Source: Pustulibacterium marinum (GTDB taxonomy: Bacteria > Bacteroidota > Bacteroidia > Flavobacteriales > Flavobacteriaceae). Taken from it: 64,000 bases of DNA. Location: positions 62,001-126,000 of the forward strand of contig NZ_FPBK01000001.1 of NCBI RefSeq assembly GCF_900116665.1, given 5' to 3'. Positions 28,925-37,262 of the stretch are shown here, piece by piece (position 1 is the first letter of the stretch; each line of letters starts with the position of its first letter). Position numbers and translations under genes: made by a program. Below the pieces are notes generated by a model, which had not been told where the DNA came from, did not search any database, and was given only the letters and a program-made list of their open reading frames with translations.

Positions 28925-29580
28925 CAAAGAAGCAAACTCATCTATCTTTAAATATAAAAGAAGTATTTACCTACAATTATAGCGATATAAACAAATTAAA
29001 TAATTGATTTCCAATAAATTCATAGGTTATAAACAATGGAAAGAGCTCAATTTTACAATTAATTAAATTTCAATCAATTATAATTTTACAATAATTGTTG
29101 ATAACTGGTAATTAAAATAGCGCAACTTTATTTTGTTGTTAACGGAATATTTTCAATATGTAAACTAAATTGAAAAAGTCAAGAGTATAATTCAAAATTT
29201 TATTGAAAGTTATCAAACAGAAATTTTACGATTATTAACAGCTATCAACATAGAAAAATATTAAAAATTTCAATCAAAATCTCGTTGTTCACAACTGTTA
29301 ATAACTATCATATTTCATCTCAAAATGAATATTTTAGAATGTAAATTATATGTTAATTTCTACGAATAAAGTTTGACAAACTATCAAAACAAGAAAAACT
29401 AAATAAAAATATACCGCTATTCACAGGCTATAATAACAACCATTTTAATTTTAAATTTTAAAAAAAAGAAAAGAAGTATATTATATATGTTTATAAGATA
29501 TGTTAGTATTCAATTTTTATTTTTGATTTGAAAAGATTGAATTGACTGATACGTATGTTTGAAAAGAAAATTAATTAGGT
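28925..29580. other. Putative chromosomal replication origin (AT-rich, DnaA-box-like cluster)
   Basis: A 650-base non-coding stretch of exceptional AT content between divergently oriented flanks (rpiB minus, rnr plus). Sites resembling the DnaA box TTATCCACA cluster in 29096-29425. These are TTATCAACA (minus, 29096-29104), TTATTAACA (29232-29240), CTATCAACA (29242-29250), TTGTTCACA (29285-29293), TTATTAACA (minus, 29296-29304) and CTATTCACA (29417-29425). None is a perfect E. coli-type box. The 13-mer AAATTTCAATCAA recurs at 29065 and 29265, and AATTTTACAAT at 29049 and 29082, which would suit an unwinding element. The nearby parS cluster supports the idea. dnaA is not in the window. Confidence 0.55.
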
Positions 29581-29587
29581 GTGTATT

Positions 29588-29620
29588 GAAAAAAAAAGAA
29601 TGCTTAAGAATTGCATTCTT
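29588..29620 (-). terminator. Terminator of the small membrane protein gene
   Basis: AAGAATGC/GCATTCTT stem overlapping the stop codon. On the minus strand it is followed by a run of T (A-run 29587-29597). Confidence 0.6.
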
Positions 29621-29762
29621 TTTGGATTCCTTGCTTTGGATTGATAGAGATAACGGTTTCTTCGCTCTCTTTTAATGACTGGTCTATGGTTACAAAAAAG
29701 TAAGCCATGCCGCCAACAAATAGCAGGATAAAGAAGATTATTATGATGTAAACTTTTTTCAT
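29604..29762 (-). CDS. Small single-pass membrane protein, 52 aa
   Basis: Starts MKKVYIIIIFFILLFVGG. One hydrophobic helix covers residues 4-25, followed by a short polar tail (IDQSLKESEE) ending in KECNS. An AAGG stretch lies 6 bases before the ATG and a terminator hairpin overlaps the stop, so it looks like a real, independently transcribed gene. Residues 1-25 could act as an uncleaved anchor. I recognise no family. It lies between the putative origin and rnr and is divergent from rnr. Confidence 0.6.
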   Translation of the reverse strand: MKKVYIIIIFFILLFVGGMAYFFVTIDQSLKESEETVISINPKQGIQKECNS

Positions 29763-29885
29763 ATACCTTAATAGACGATGTAATTTAGAAAATATTACAT
29801 TTTTTTTAATAAAATTTTAACTTTTTTTGGTTAGTCTTGGAAAACGCAAATAATTTGTACCTTTCAAGTACTTTAAAAACAATTT

Positions 29886-32081
29886 ATGTCTAGAAAAAAG
29901 AAGAGAGCACAAAAGCAAAAAAAGAACGAAATAACCAAAGGCATATTTAGCATTCTAGAAAAAAATCCTAGTCAGAATTTTAACTATAAACAAATAGCTG
30001 CAAAGCTTGGAATTACAGATCCTTCAGGTCGTAATCAACTCATTAAGAAACTAGTACAACTCAAAGAAAGCAAAAGAATAGAGGAGCCAGAACGTGGTAA
30101 ATACAAAGCTATTCCTTCACTCAATTATTTTACAGGAACGGTAGACATGACCAGCAAAGGTCATGCATATGTGATTTCTGAAGAATTAGAAAAAGATGTT
30201 TTTATTCCAAGTAATATGCTTAATAAGGCATTACATGGTGATGAAGTAGAAGTCTATGTTTTTCCAATGAGGAAAAATAGAACGAAGGTTGAAGGAGAAA
30301 TTACAAAAGTTCTTAAAAGGAAAAAAACACAGTTTGTTGGAATAGTACAAATGCATCCAAACTTTGCGTTTGTATTGGCAACCGATGTGAAAATGTATAC
30401 CGATATTTTTGTTCCGAAAAATAAATTAGGTGATGCAAAAGATGGTGACAAGGTAATTGTAGAAATTAATGATTGGCCGGAAAATGCAGATTCTCCATAT
30501 GGAAATATTACTACAGTACTTGGAAAACCGGGAGATCACAATACAGAAATACATTCAATTTTAGCAGAATATGGGTTACCGTATGAATTTCCGCTGGAAG
30601 TAGAACATTATGCAAATCAGTTAGATACTTCTATAACAGCAGAAGAAATTGCAAAGCGTAGAGATATGCGTGATGTGTTAACATTTACCATAGATCCAAA
30701 AGATGCAAAAGATTTTGATGATGCATTATCATTTCAAGAATTAGAAAACGGAAATGTAGAAGTAGGTATTCACATTGCCGATGTTTCGCATTATGTGGTT
30801 CCCGGAACTGTGTTAGATGAAGAAGCTTATAACCGAGCAACTTCTGTGTATTTGGTAGATAGAGTAGTGCCAATGTTACCCGAAATTCTTTCAAACAATG
30901 CCTGTTCATTAAGACCAAACGAAGAGAAATATACCTTTTCTGCAGTCTTTGAATTGAATGATAAAGCCGAAGTTGTGAATAAGTGGTTTGGTAGAACAGT
31001 TACCTATTCCGATAAACGATTTGCCTATGAAGAAGCGCAGCAAATCATAGAATTAAAATCGAACACCATTCCTGCTGAAATTTCACTTACTGGTGAAGCA
31101 TACGAAGTGGATGATGCTATTGTCAGCGCAATTTTAAAATTAGACGAATTGGCAAAAATTATGCGTTCTAGAAGAATGCGTGCAGGAGCCATTTCTTTTG
31201 ATAAAGTGGAAGTTAAATTCCAATTAAATGAAGAAAGTGAACCCGTTGGAGTTTACTTTAAAGAAGCGAAAGATGCTAATAAATTGATTGAAGAATTCAT
31301 GCTGTTAGCTAATAGAAAAGTTGCTGAGTTTATAGGTAAACAAGAAAAAACATTTATCTATCGAGTGCATGATGAGCCCGATGAAGAGAAATTAATGCAG
31401 TTACAAGGCGTAATTTCTCGTTTTGGATATGGACTTAATATGAAGAACCGAAAAACCATTACAAGCTCTTTAAACAATTTATTGTCTGAAGTTCAAGGTA
31501 AGAAAGAACAAAACTTGGTAGATACACTTGCGATTCGCTCTATGAGCAAAGCAAAATATACTACAGACAACATTGGTCATTACGGTTTAGCGTTTGATTA
31601 TTATTCACATTTTACTTCGCCAATTCGTAGATATCCCGATGTGATGGCGCATCGTTTGTTGCAATTTTATTTAGACGGAGGTGCTTCTGTAAAAGTGGAA
31701 GAATACGAAGAAAAATGCCATCATTCGTCAGATATGGAAAGTTTAGCAGCCAATGCAGAGCGTGATTCTATCAAATACATGCAAATCAAGTTTATGGAAG
31801 ATCATAAAGATCAACCGTTCTTGGGTGTTATTTCTGGCGTTACAGAATGGGGCGTGTATGTAGAAATTATAGAAAATAAATGTGAAGGAATGATCAGAAT
31901 TAGAGATATCAAAGATGATTATTACACATTTGATGAAAAGCAATATGCTATTGTTGGTGAAGTAACTAAAAACGTTTATCAACTTGGTGATGAAGTAGTG
32001 GTAAAAGTAAAATCAACAGATCTTATGAAACGCCATTTAGATTTTGATTTGCTAGGAAGTAGAGAACAAGTAGGTATTTAA
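29886..32081 (+). CDS. rnr: Ribonuclease R
   Basis: Processive 3'-5' exoribonuclease (RNase II family) that degrades structured RNA and takes part in rRNA and tmRNA quality control. The basic N-terminus (SRKKKRAQKQKKN) is followed by a winged-helix-like segment and cold-shock OB domains (about 75-230). The RNB catalytic domain has DPKDAKDFDDALS (about 272-284, metal-binding Asp cluster) and HYGLAFDYYSHFTSPIRRYPDVMAHR. A C-terminal S1 domain covers about 640-725. Length 731 aa is normal, without the long Lys-rich tail of the E. coli enzyme. A -7-like TACCTTTC lies 21 bases upstream. Monocistronic. Confidence 0.96.
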   Translation: MSRKKKRAQKQKKNEITKGIFSILEKNPSQNFNYKQIAAKLGITDPSGRNQLIKKLVQLKESKRIEEPERGKYKAIPSLNYFTGTVDMTSKGHAYVISEELEKDVFIPSNMLNKALHGDEVEVYVFPMRKNRTKVEGEITKVLKRKKTQFVGIVQMHPNFAFVLATDVKMYTDIFVPKNKLGDAKDGDKVIVEINDWPENADSPYGNITTVLGKPGDHNTEIHSILAEYGLPYEFPLEVEHYANQLDTSITAEEIAKRRDMRDVLTFTIDPKDAKDFDDALSFQELENGNVEVGIHIADVSHYVVPGTVLDEEAYNRATSVYLVDRVVPMLPEILSNNACSLRPNEEKYTFSAVFELNDKAEVVNKWFGRTVTYSDKRFAYEEAQQIIELKSNTIPAEISLTGEAYEVDDAIVSAILKLDELAKIMRSRRMRAGAISFDKVEVKFQLNEESEPVGVYFKEAKDANKLIEEFMLLANRKVAEFIGKQEKTFIYRVHDEPDEEKLMQLQGVISRFGYGLNMKNRKTITSSLNNLLSEVQGKKEQNLVDTLAIRSMSKAKYTTDNIGHYGLAFDYYSHFTSPIRRYPDVMAHRLLQFYLDGGASVKVEEYEEKCHHSSDMESLAANAERDSIKYMQIKFMEDHKDQPFLGVISGVTEWGVYVEIIENKCEGMIRIRDIKDDYYTFDEKQYAIVGEVTKNVYQLGDEVVVKVKSTDLMKRHLDFDLLGSREQVGI

Positions 32082-32179
32082 AAGTCAATAGCTTAAAAGT
32101 TTTAACGCAGATTTAAGTGATACTTAACTGTAACAAATTCTCGTATTTCACATCTTTGAGGTATTAAACAAACTTAGTT

Positions 32180-32857
32180 ATGAGAAAATTAATTGCAATT
32201 GGATTATTTTTTATTGGTTTTTCAGCATTTGCTCAAAATGATATAACAAAAACACTTGGAGCTTTTGACGAAGTTAAGGCCTATGATGGAATTTCGGTTA
32301 AACTAATTCAATCAAACGAAAATAGAGCCATTATCAAAGGAAAAAATAAGAATGATGTAGAATTGGTTAACAAAGACGGAATTCTTAAAATTCGAATGGA
32401 TATCACAGAAGCTTTTGATGGTTATGACACGTTTGTAGAAGTGTATCACAAAGATAGATTGTACGTGATTGATGCAAATGAGCAAGCATATATTGAAAAT
32501 ATAGATCCTTACAAGCAAACCGAAATTACTTTAAAAGCTCAGGAAGGTGGCGAAATAAGTATGTATTTGAAAGTAGAAAAACTAGAAGTTAAAGCGGTTA
32601 CTGGAGGAATTATTACTCCAATTGGTTCTGCAACAAATCAAGATATAAGCATTAATACAGGTGGAGAATATGAAGGAAAAGAAATGGAAAGCGAGCAAAC
32701 CACAGTAAGCGTTAATGCGGGTGGAAATGCAGATGTTTATGCCACTAAATATGTTGATGCAAAAGTAAGAGCTGGTGGAAATGTTCAAATTTATGGAAGT
32801 CCAAAAGTGATAGATCAACAAACCTTTCTAGGAGGAAAAATAAAAGAAATGGATTAA
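32180..32857 (+). CDS. Exported head-GIN domain protein (DUF2807)
   Basis: A 225-residue secreted protein with signal peptide 1-18 (ends SAFAQ). The rest is a repetitive beta-helix-like domain with the periodic pattern VxVNAGGNADVYAT...VRAGGNVQIYGSP typical of the putative auto-transporter adhesin/head-GIN family (DUF2807). The function of the family is not established; a cell-envelope or surface role is assumed from export. A CATCTTTG -7-like box (7/8) lies about 25 bases upstream, and a good terminator follows, so it is a single-gene unit. Confidence 0.85.
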   Translation: MRKLIAIGLFFIGFSAFAQNDITKTLGAFDEVKAYDGISVKLIQSNENRAIIKGKNKNDVELVNKDGILKIRMDITEAFDGYDTFVEVYHKDRLYVIDANEQAYIENIDPYKQTEITLKAQEGGEISMYLKVEKLEVKAVTGGIITPIGSATNQDISINTGGEYEGKEMESEQTTVSVNAGGNADVYATKYVDAKVRAGGNVQIYGSPKVIDQQTFLGGKIKEMD

Positions 32858-32879
32858 AAATTCATTATTAAAGAATAGC

Positions 32880-32916
32880 AAAAGCACCATAATCTCAAGA
32901 TTTATGGTGCTTTTTT
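32880..32916 (+). terminator. Rho-independent terminator of the head-GIN gene
   Basis: Stem AAAAGCACCATAA/TTATGGTGCTTTT with a nine-base loop, then TTTTTT. Confidence 0.8.
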
Positions 32917-32988
32917 GTTGTATTATAATTAATTTTGAAGTTAAATAGGGTAAGATAATCTTCACTCAGAAGAAAAATCAATGATATA

Positions 32989-33720
32989 ATGATTCAGGAT
33001 GTTTTTGCAGCGATACCTTTGGGAGTTCTTTTAGCATTTACCATTGGTCCTGTATTTTTTGTGCTTATAGAAACCAGCGTAGTCAAAGGTTTTAGAGCGG
33101 CAATGATTTTTGATATTGGCGTTGTATTAGGTGATATTTTCTTTATTCTTATTGCTTATTTCAGTACTTCAAAATTACTAGAAAGACTCAAAGATGAACC
33201 CGGTTTATTTATTTTCGGAGGAATTATTATGATCGTTTATGGTGGTTTTACTTACATCAAAGAAAAGAGAGATTACAATAAAAAAATTGATGAAGAAGTA
33301 GATGTAAAGGAAGTAAGCAGAAACAACTACTTTGGACTTTTTTTCAAAGGATTTTTACTGAATTTTATAAATATTGGTGTTTTAGGTTTTTGGTTAGGAA
33401 TCATTATAGTATTTGGACCAAAGCTAGATATGATGCCAAATAGAATCATCATCTTTTTTGCTACAATTATTGTAACTTACTTATTGACAGATGCTATTAA
33501 AATTACACTGGCAAAACAATTGAAAAATAAATTGACACCTTTTAGAATTCACAAACTTAAAAGAGTTATTAGTGTAGTATTAATGGTTTTTGGAATTGCT
33601 TTAATGGCTCAAGGAATTTTTCCAAAAGAGAAAGAATTTCTAGAAAGAAAATTTGAGTTAAAACAAGGAGAAGCAATAAATCATACAAACAGTATAAAAG
33701 AAAAAAGAGCTGATAGTTAA
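32989..33720 (+). CDS. LysE-family amino-acid/metabolite exporter
   Basis: Inner-membrane translocator of 243 residues with about six hydrophobic segments. PLGVLLAFTIGPVFFVLIETSVVKGFRAAMIFDIGVVLGD (about 11-50) matches the LysE/RhtB N-terminal block, with the conserved GP. These proteins export lysine, homoserine, threonine or similar compounds by proton antiport; the substrate is unknown here. A charged C-terminal tail follows the last segment. Its stop codon lies in the loop of its own terminator, whose T-run touches the 3' end of the convergent tRNA-Cys. Confidence 0.83.
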   Translation: MIQDVFAAIPLGVLLAFTIGPVFFVLIETSVVKGFRAAMIFDIGVVLGDIFFILIAYFSTSKLLERLKDEPGLFIFGGIIMIVYGGFTYIKEKRDYNKKIDEEVDVKEVSRNNYFGLFFKGFLLNFINIGVLGFWLGIIIVFGPKLDMMPNRIIIFFATIIVTYLLTDAIKITLAKQLKNKLTPFRIHKLKRVISVVLMVFGIALMAQGIFPKEKEFLERKFELKQGEAINHTNSIKEKRADS

Positions 33721-33735
33721 ATCAGCTCTTTTTTT
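33701..33735 (+). terminator. Terminator overlapping the LysE stop codon
   Basis: Fourteen-base stem AAAAAAGAGCTGAT/ATCAGCTCTTTTTT. The loop contains the TAA stop, and the T-run ends at the CCA end of the minus-strand tRNA gene. Confidence 0.85.
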
Positions 33736-33808
33736 GGAGGCATCAAGCGGATTCGAACCGCTGTAGACGGTTTTGCAGACCGCTGCCTAGCCGCTCGGCC
33801 ATGATGCC
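33735..33808 (-). tRNA. tRNA-Cys (GCA)
   Basis: A 74-base tRNA on the minus strand with 7-bp acceptor GGCATCA/TGATGCC, D-arm GCC...GGC and anticodon loop CTGCAAA (anticodon GCA at 33774-33776). The T-arm is AGCGG-TTCGAAT-CCGCT. The discriminator is U73, an identity element of cysteine tRNAs, and CCA is encoded in the DNA. Confidence 0.95.
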
Positions 33809-33880
33809 CTTTGCGGACGGCAAATTTACATATTTATTTTTTATTACCAAGCAAAAATATCACTAGGGTAAAAGGTTTTC

Positions 33881-34243
33881 TTAAAGTGTTCTGTTCAAGG
33901 TCATTTCTATAGTCACCATTTCTACATTTCCACCAATCGGCGGATTTATCTTTGAAACTGCAACTGTTGCCTCTTCTGCAATACTTATTTCTTCAAAAAT
34001 TCTATTCAAAATACGTTTAGCTACATGTTCCAGAAGCTTAGACCGTACAAGCATTTCTTCTTTCACTATTTTATTAATATGTACATAATCAACAGTTTCA
34101 GATAATTCATCACTGGTTGCTGAGGGTTGTAAATTTGCTTTAACCGATACATCAACGCGGTAATCACTACCTATTTTTCCTTCTTCGGTTAAACAACCGT
34201 GATATGCATAAACCTTTATATTGGTAACTTTGATAATTCCCAT
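33881..34243 (-). CDS. folB: Dihydroneopterin aldolase
   Basis: Cleaves 7,8-dihydroneopterin to 6-hydroxymethyl-dihydropterin and glycolaldehyde in folate synthesis. The 120-residue size and the blocks IKVTNIKVYAYHGCLTEEGKIGSDYRVDVSV (N-terminal) and ISIAEEATVAVSKINPPIGGNVEMVTIEM (C-terminal, with the conserved Lys and pterin-binding region) fit FolB. Perfect -7 box 14 bases upstream. Single gene, divergent from glnS, with which it shares a 128-base promoter gap. Confidence 0.92.
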   Translation of the reverse strand: MGIIKVTNIKVYAYHGCLTEEGKIGSDYRVDVSVKANLQPSATSDELSETVDYVHINKIVKEEMLVRSKLLEHVAKRILNRIFEEISIAEEATVAVSKINPPIGGNVEMVTIEMTLNRTL

Positions 34244-34257
34244 GAAAAAAATTTTTG

Positions 34258-34265
34258 CAAAGATA
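34258..34265 (-). promoter_or_regulatory. -7 promoter element for folB
   Basis: TATCTTTG on the minus strand, exact consensus match, 14 bases before the ATG. Confidence 0.6.
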
Positions 34266-34330
34266 GATTTTAAACTGTGCTATTAACGAATAATAACGTT
34301 TTCTATTGATTGATTGTTGGTACTAATTTT

Positions 34331-34338
34331 TATTTTTG
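34331..34338 (+). promoter_or_regulatory. -7 promoter element for glnS
   Basis: TATTTTTG, exact match to TAnnTTTG, with TTG triplets about 20 bases upstream (GATTGATTGTTGG) that could be the -33 element. Confidence 0.65.
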
Positions 34339-34371
34339 CAGTAATTAGTAATGCTTCTATCTTAATTATTT

Positions 34372-36054
34372 ATGTCAGAAGAAAAAAAATCGCTCAATTT
34401 TATAGAGCATATTATTGAAGAAGATCTTAGAAATGGATTTTCTACAGATGATTTACGATTCAGATTTCCACCAGAGCCAAATGGATATTTACATATTGGA
34501 CATGCAAGTTCTATTTGTTTAAACTTTGGTTTAGGATTAACATACAATGCACCGGTAAACCTTCGTTTTGATGATACCAATCCAGAAAAGGAAGAACAGG
34601 AATATGTTGATGCAATCAAAAGAGATGTTTCTTGGTTAGGGTTTGAATGGAATCATGAATGTTATGCATCCGATTATTTTCCGCATTTGTATGAATGGGC
34701 TGTTGAGCTTATTAAGCAAGGAAAAGCATATGTAGATTCACAATCTTCTGAAGAAATTGCTGCTCAAAAAGGAACTCCAACCACGCCTGGTAAAGAGAGT
34801 CCTTATAGAAATCGTCTTATTGAAGACAATTTGGATTTGTTTGAGCGAATGAAGAATGGAGAATTTGAAGCAGGAGATCAAGTATTGCGTGCAAAGATAG
34901 ATATGACATCATCAAACATGTTGATGAGAGATCCTATCATGTATAGAATTATGCATAAATATCACCATAGAACTGCAAACAATTGGTGTATTTATCCAAT
35001 GTATGACTGGACTCATGGTGAAAGTGATTATTTAGAACAGGTTTCACACTCCTTTTGTACGCTTGAGTTTGCCATGCACCGTGAATTGTATGATTGGTTC
35101 TTAGATCAAGTATATGATAGTGAAAAGATACGTCCTAAACAGCGTGAGTTTGCACGTCGTAATTTAAGTCATACCGTTGTTAGTAAACGTAAATTATTGC
35201 AACTGGTTAAAGAAGGTCATGTAACTGCTTGGGATGATCCTCGTATGCCTACTATTTCTGGTCTTCGAAGAAGAGGATATACACCAAATTCAATTAGAAA
35301 TTTTGCTGATACTATTGGTATTGCAAAACGTGAAAATTTGATAGATGTATCTTTATTGGAGTTTTGCGTTCGAGAAGATCTAAATAAAATAGCTCCACGT
35401 GTTATGGGAGTTTTAGATCCGGTAAAAGTGGTTATCACTAATTATCCTGAAGATGGAGAAGAATGGTTAGATGCTGAAAACAATCCGGAAGATGAAGTAA
35501 TGACCTATAGAAAAGTACCTTTTTCTAGAGAGTTGTATATTGAAAAGGAAGATTTTAGGGAAGAAGCAAACCGTAAGTTTTTCCGTTTAAAACTAGGTGG
35601 AGAAGTTCGCTTAAAGAATGCATACATCATTAAAGCAGAAAGTTGTGTGAAAGATGAAAATGGTAATGTTACCGAAATTCATTGTACGTATGATGAAGAT
35701 AGCCGAAGCGGAAGTGGAACAGAAGCTAGTATGCGTAAGGTAAAAGGAACACTGCACTGGGTTTCTGTAGCTCATGCTCAGGAAGCTGAAATTCGTATTT
35801 ATGACCGTTTATTTGCAGATGCAGCTCCAGATAGTCATAAGGATAAAAACTTTTTAGAATTCATAAATCCAGATTCTTTACAAGTTGTTACAGGTTATGT
35901 TGAACCTAGTTTAGCTTCTGCAAAGGTAGGAGAGCGTTTCCAATTTCAACGAATAGGATATTTTTGTGTAGATAAAGATACTACCAACGATCAATTAGTT
36001 TTTAACAAAACTGTAGGATTACGCGATACTTGGGCAAAACTTGAAAGCAAATAA
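34372..36054 (+). CDS. glnS: Glutaminyl-tRNA synthetase
   Basis: Class I synthetase that charges tRNA-Gln. PPEPNGYLHIGHA (about residues 31-43) includes the HIGH motif and VVSKRKL (about 265-271) the KMSKS equivalent. The C-terminal beta-barrel anticodon domains (about 335-555) distinguish GlnRS from the bacterial GluRS, which has a helical C-terminus and is encoded separately at 39.3 kb. Having both means glutamine is charged directly. Length 560 aa is normal. Own promoter and terminator. Confidence 0.96.
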   Translation: MSEEKKSLNFIEHIIEEDLRNGFSTDDLRFRFPPEPNGYLHIGHASSICLNFGLGLTYNAPVNLRFDDTNPEKEEQEYVDAIKRDVSWLGFEWNHECYASDYFPHLYEWAVELIKQGKAYVDSQSSEEIAAQKGTPTTPGKESPYRNRLIEDNLDLFERMKNGEFEAGDQVLRAKIDMTSSNMLMRDPIMYRIMHKYHHRTANNWCIYPMYDWTHGESDYLEQVSHSFCTLEFAMHRELYDWFLDQVYDSEKIRPKQREFARRNLSHTVVSKRKLLQLVKEGHVTAWDDPRMPTISGLRRRGYTPNSIRNFADTIGIAKRENLIDVSLLEFCVREDLNKIAPRVMGVLDPVKVVITNYPEDGEEWLDAENNPEDEVMTYRKVPFSRELYIEKEDFREEANRKFFRLKLGGEVRLKNAYIIKAESCVKDENGNVTEIHCTYDEDSRSGSGTEASMRKVKGTLHWVSVAHAQEAEIRIYDRLFADAAPDSHKDKNFLEFINPDSLQVVTGYVEPSLASAKVGERFQFQRIGYFCVDKDTTNDQLVFNKTVGLRDTWAKLESK

Positions 36055-36082
36055 TATTTTCATAAAATATTAAAAATAAATA

Positions 36083-36116
36083 AAATAGCTACCAAAGTCG
36101 GTAGCTATTTGCTTTT
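36083..36116 (+). terminator. Rho-independent terminator of glnS
   Basis: Stem AAATAGCTACC/GGTAGCTATTT with a 6-base loop and T-rich tail. Confidence 0.8.
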
Positions 36117-36213
36117 GTTAACGGAATATCAATTAACGGTCGTTTAACAGTAAATTCCTATTAAAAAGAATACTTTAGAAGTGAATTTATTTAATAACCT
36201 AAAAAAAATTGAT

Positions 36214-36579
36214 ATGAATAAGACAGGAAGTACATTAGTTGCATTGGTTGCAGGAGCAGCATTAGGAGTAGGAGCGGGAATGTTATTTGCTCCTGCGAAA
36301 GGTTCAAAAACCAGAAAAAAAATCAAAAGTAAAGCAATAGAAACTAAAGATGATTTATCTTTAAGAATTTCTCAAATTGCAGAAGAGTTATCTCAAACAG
36401 CAGATAAAAAGAAAGCGGATTTTGAAGAAACTTTAGAAGAAACTCTTTCTAGTATGAGCTACAAAGCAGAAGACGTTATCAACACTATGGAGCGCAAATT
36501 AGAAGATTTGAAAGCAAAAAATGCTAAACTTCAAAAAGGTAAAAACAATGTAGTAGTTACCGAAGAAGTAAATATATAA
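36214..36579 (+). CDS. YtxH-domain small membrane/envelope protein
   Basis: A 121-residue protein. Glycine-rich membrane segment at residues 5-26 (LVALVAGAALGVGAGMLFAP), then a long charged helical region characteristic of the YtxH/GvpP-like family. I choose the ATG at 36214. An in-frame GTG at 36181 would add 11 residues, but a -7-like TACTTTAG at 36171-36178 puts the transcript start at or after that GTG. YtxH proteins are associated with general stress in other bacteria. First gene of a three-gene operon. Confidence 0.8.
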   Translation: MNKTGSTLVALVAGAALGVGAGMLFAPAKGSKTRKKIKSKAIETKDDLSLRISQIAEELSQTADKKKADFEETLEETLSSMSYKAEDVINTMERKLEDLKAKNAKLQKGKNNVVVTEEVNI

Positions 36580-36599
36580 TTAGGTAATTTGCCCTTTAC

Positions 36600-36959
36600 A
36601 TGATAGACAACATTAAAGAGAACCTCGGTGAAGTAAATGAAAACGCTCAACAGTATGTAAATTCGAGTGTTTCATACTACAAATTGAAAGCATTTAAGCT
36701 TTTAATGAAGGGAGTAACTTCTATGTCTCAATTGCTTATAACTGGTTTTATACTTGTTATTGCGGCGTTGTTTATTTCTTTTGCTGCTTCTTTTGGAATA
36801 GGAGAATTGCTAGATAATAGATTTTTAGGATTTTTAATAGTAGGAGTGTTTTACATACTCGTTGCTATTATCTTTTATGCGAATAGACAGATAATTGAAA
36901 GGAAAATTTTGAAAGAGTTTTCAGAAGATTTCTTTGATGAATTAGAAGATGACAACTAA
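36600..36959 (+). CDS. Holin-III-like/DUF1469 membrane protein
   Basis: A 119-residue protein with two hydrophobic segments (about 41-68 and 75-97) between charged ends. It resembles the 'phage holin family'/Actinobacteriophage holin III group widespread in chromosomes and found beside YtxH genes. There is no phage context here, so a lytic role is unlikely and an envelope-stress role is inferred. Twenty bases after the YtxH gene. Confidence 0.72.
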   Translation: MIDNIKENLGEVNENAQQYVNSSVSYYKLKAFKLLMKGVTSMSQLLITGFILVIAALFISFAASFGIGELLDNRFLGFLIVGVFYILVAIIFYANRQIIERKILKEFSEDFFDELEDDN

Positions 36960-36978
36960 TCCCTAAAAATTGACAAGC

Positions 36979-37179
36979 ATGAGAGTCTACAAAAGTTTTG
37001 AAGAAATAGATAATGATCTAGCTATAAGAAAGCTAGAAAGAGATATAGCCGCCGAAAAAGTAAAATTAAATCTGAGTAAAACAAAAGAACAATTAATGCC
37101 AACCAATCTTCTAGGAGGATTCACAGGCATTGCTAGAAAATTCATTATAACTTATATAGTTAGAAAAATTCTCAAATAG
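36979..37179 (+). CDS. Small basic protein of the YtxH-holin operon
   Basis: A 66-residue Lys-rich protein beginning MRVYKSFEEIDNDLAIRKLERDIAAEKVKL, with a weakly hydrophobic C-terminal end (GIARKFIITYIVRKIL). Equivalent small genes commonly follow YtxH and holin-like genes in flavobacteria (DUF6327-like). An in-frame TTG three codons earlier is possible, but ATG is preferred. Function unknown. A bidirectional terminator follows. Confidence 0.7.
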   Translation: MRVYKSFEEIDNDLAIRKLERDIAAEKVKLNLSKTKEQLMPTNLLGGFTGIARKFIITYIVRKILK

Positions 37180-37221
37180 AATTAGTTTAGTTTTAAGTAT
37201 AGATAATTTGGTTAGTTAAAT

Positions 37222-37262
37222 AAATCCTTGGGAAGATATTCTTCTCAAGGATTTATTTTTTT
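37222..37262. terminator. Bidirectional terminator between convergent units
   Basis: Stem AAATCCTTGGGAAGA/TCTTCTCAAGGATTT, loop TAT, T-run on the plus side. It partly overlaps the last codons of the minus-strand gene. Confidence 0.8.

Noticed and set aside
36181-36213. GTG at 36181 as the YtxH start
   Set aside because: It coincides with the expected transcript start after TACTTTAG, and the family-like N-terminus begins at the ATG at 36214.
36600-36959. Holin-like gene as evidence of a prophage
   Set aside because: No endolysin, capsid, integrase or att sites nearby; it belongs to the YtxH-type chromosomal operon.
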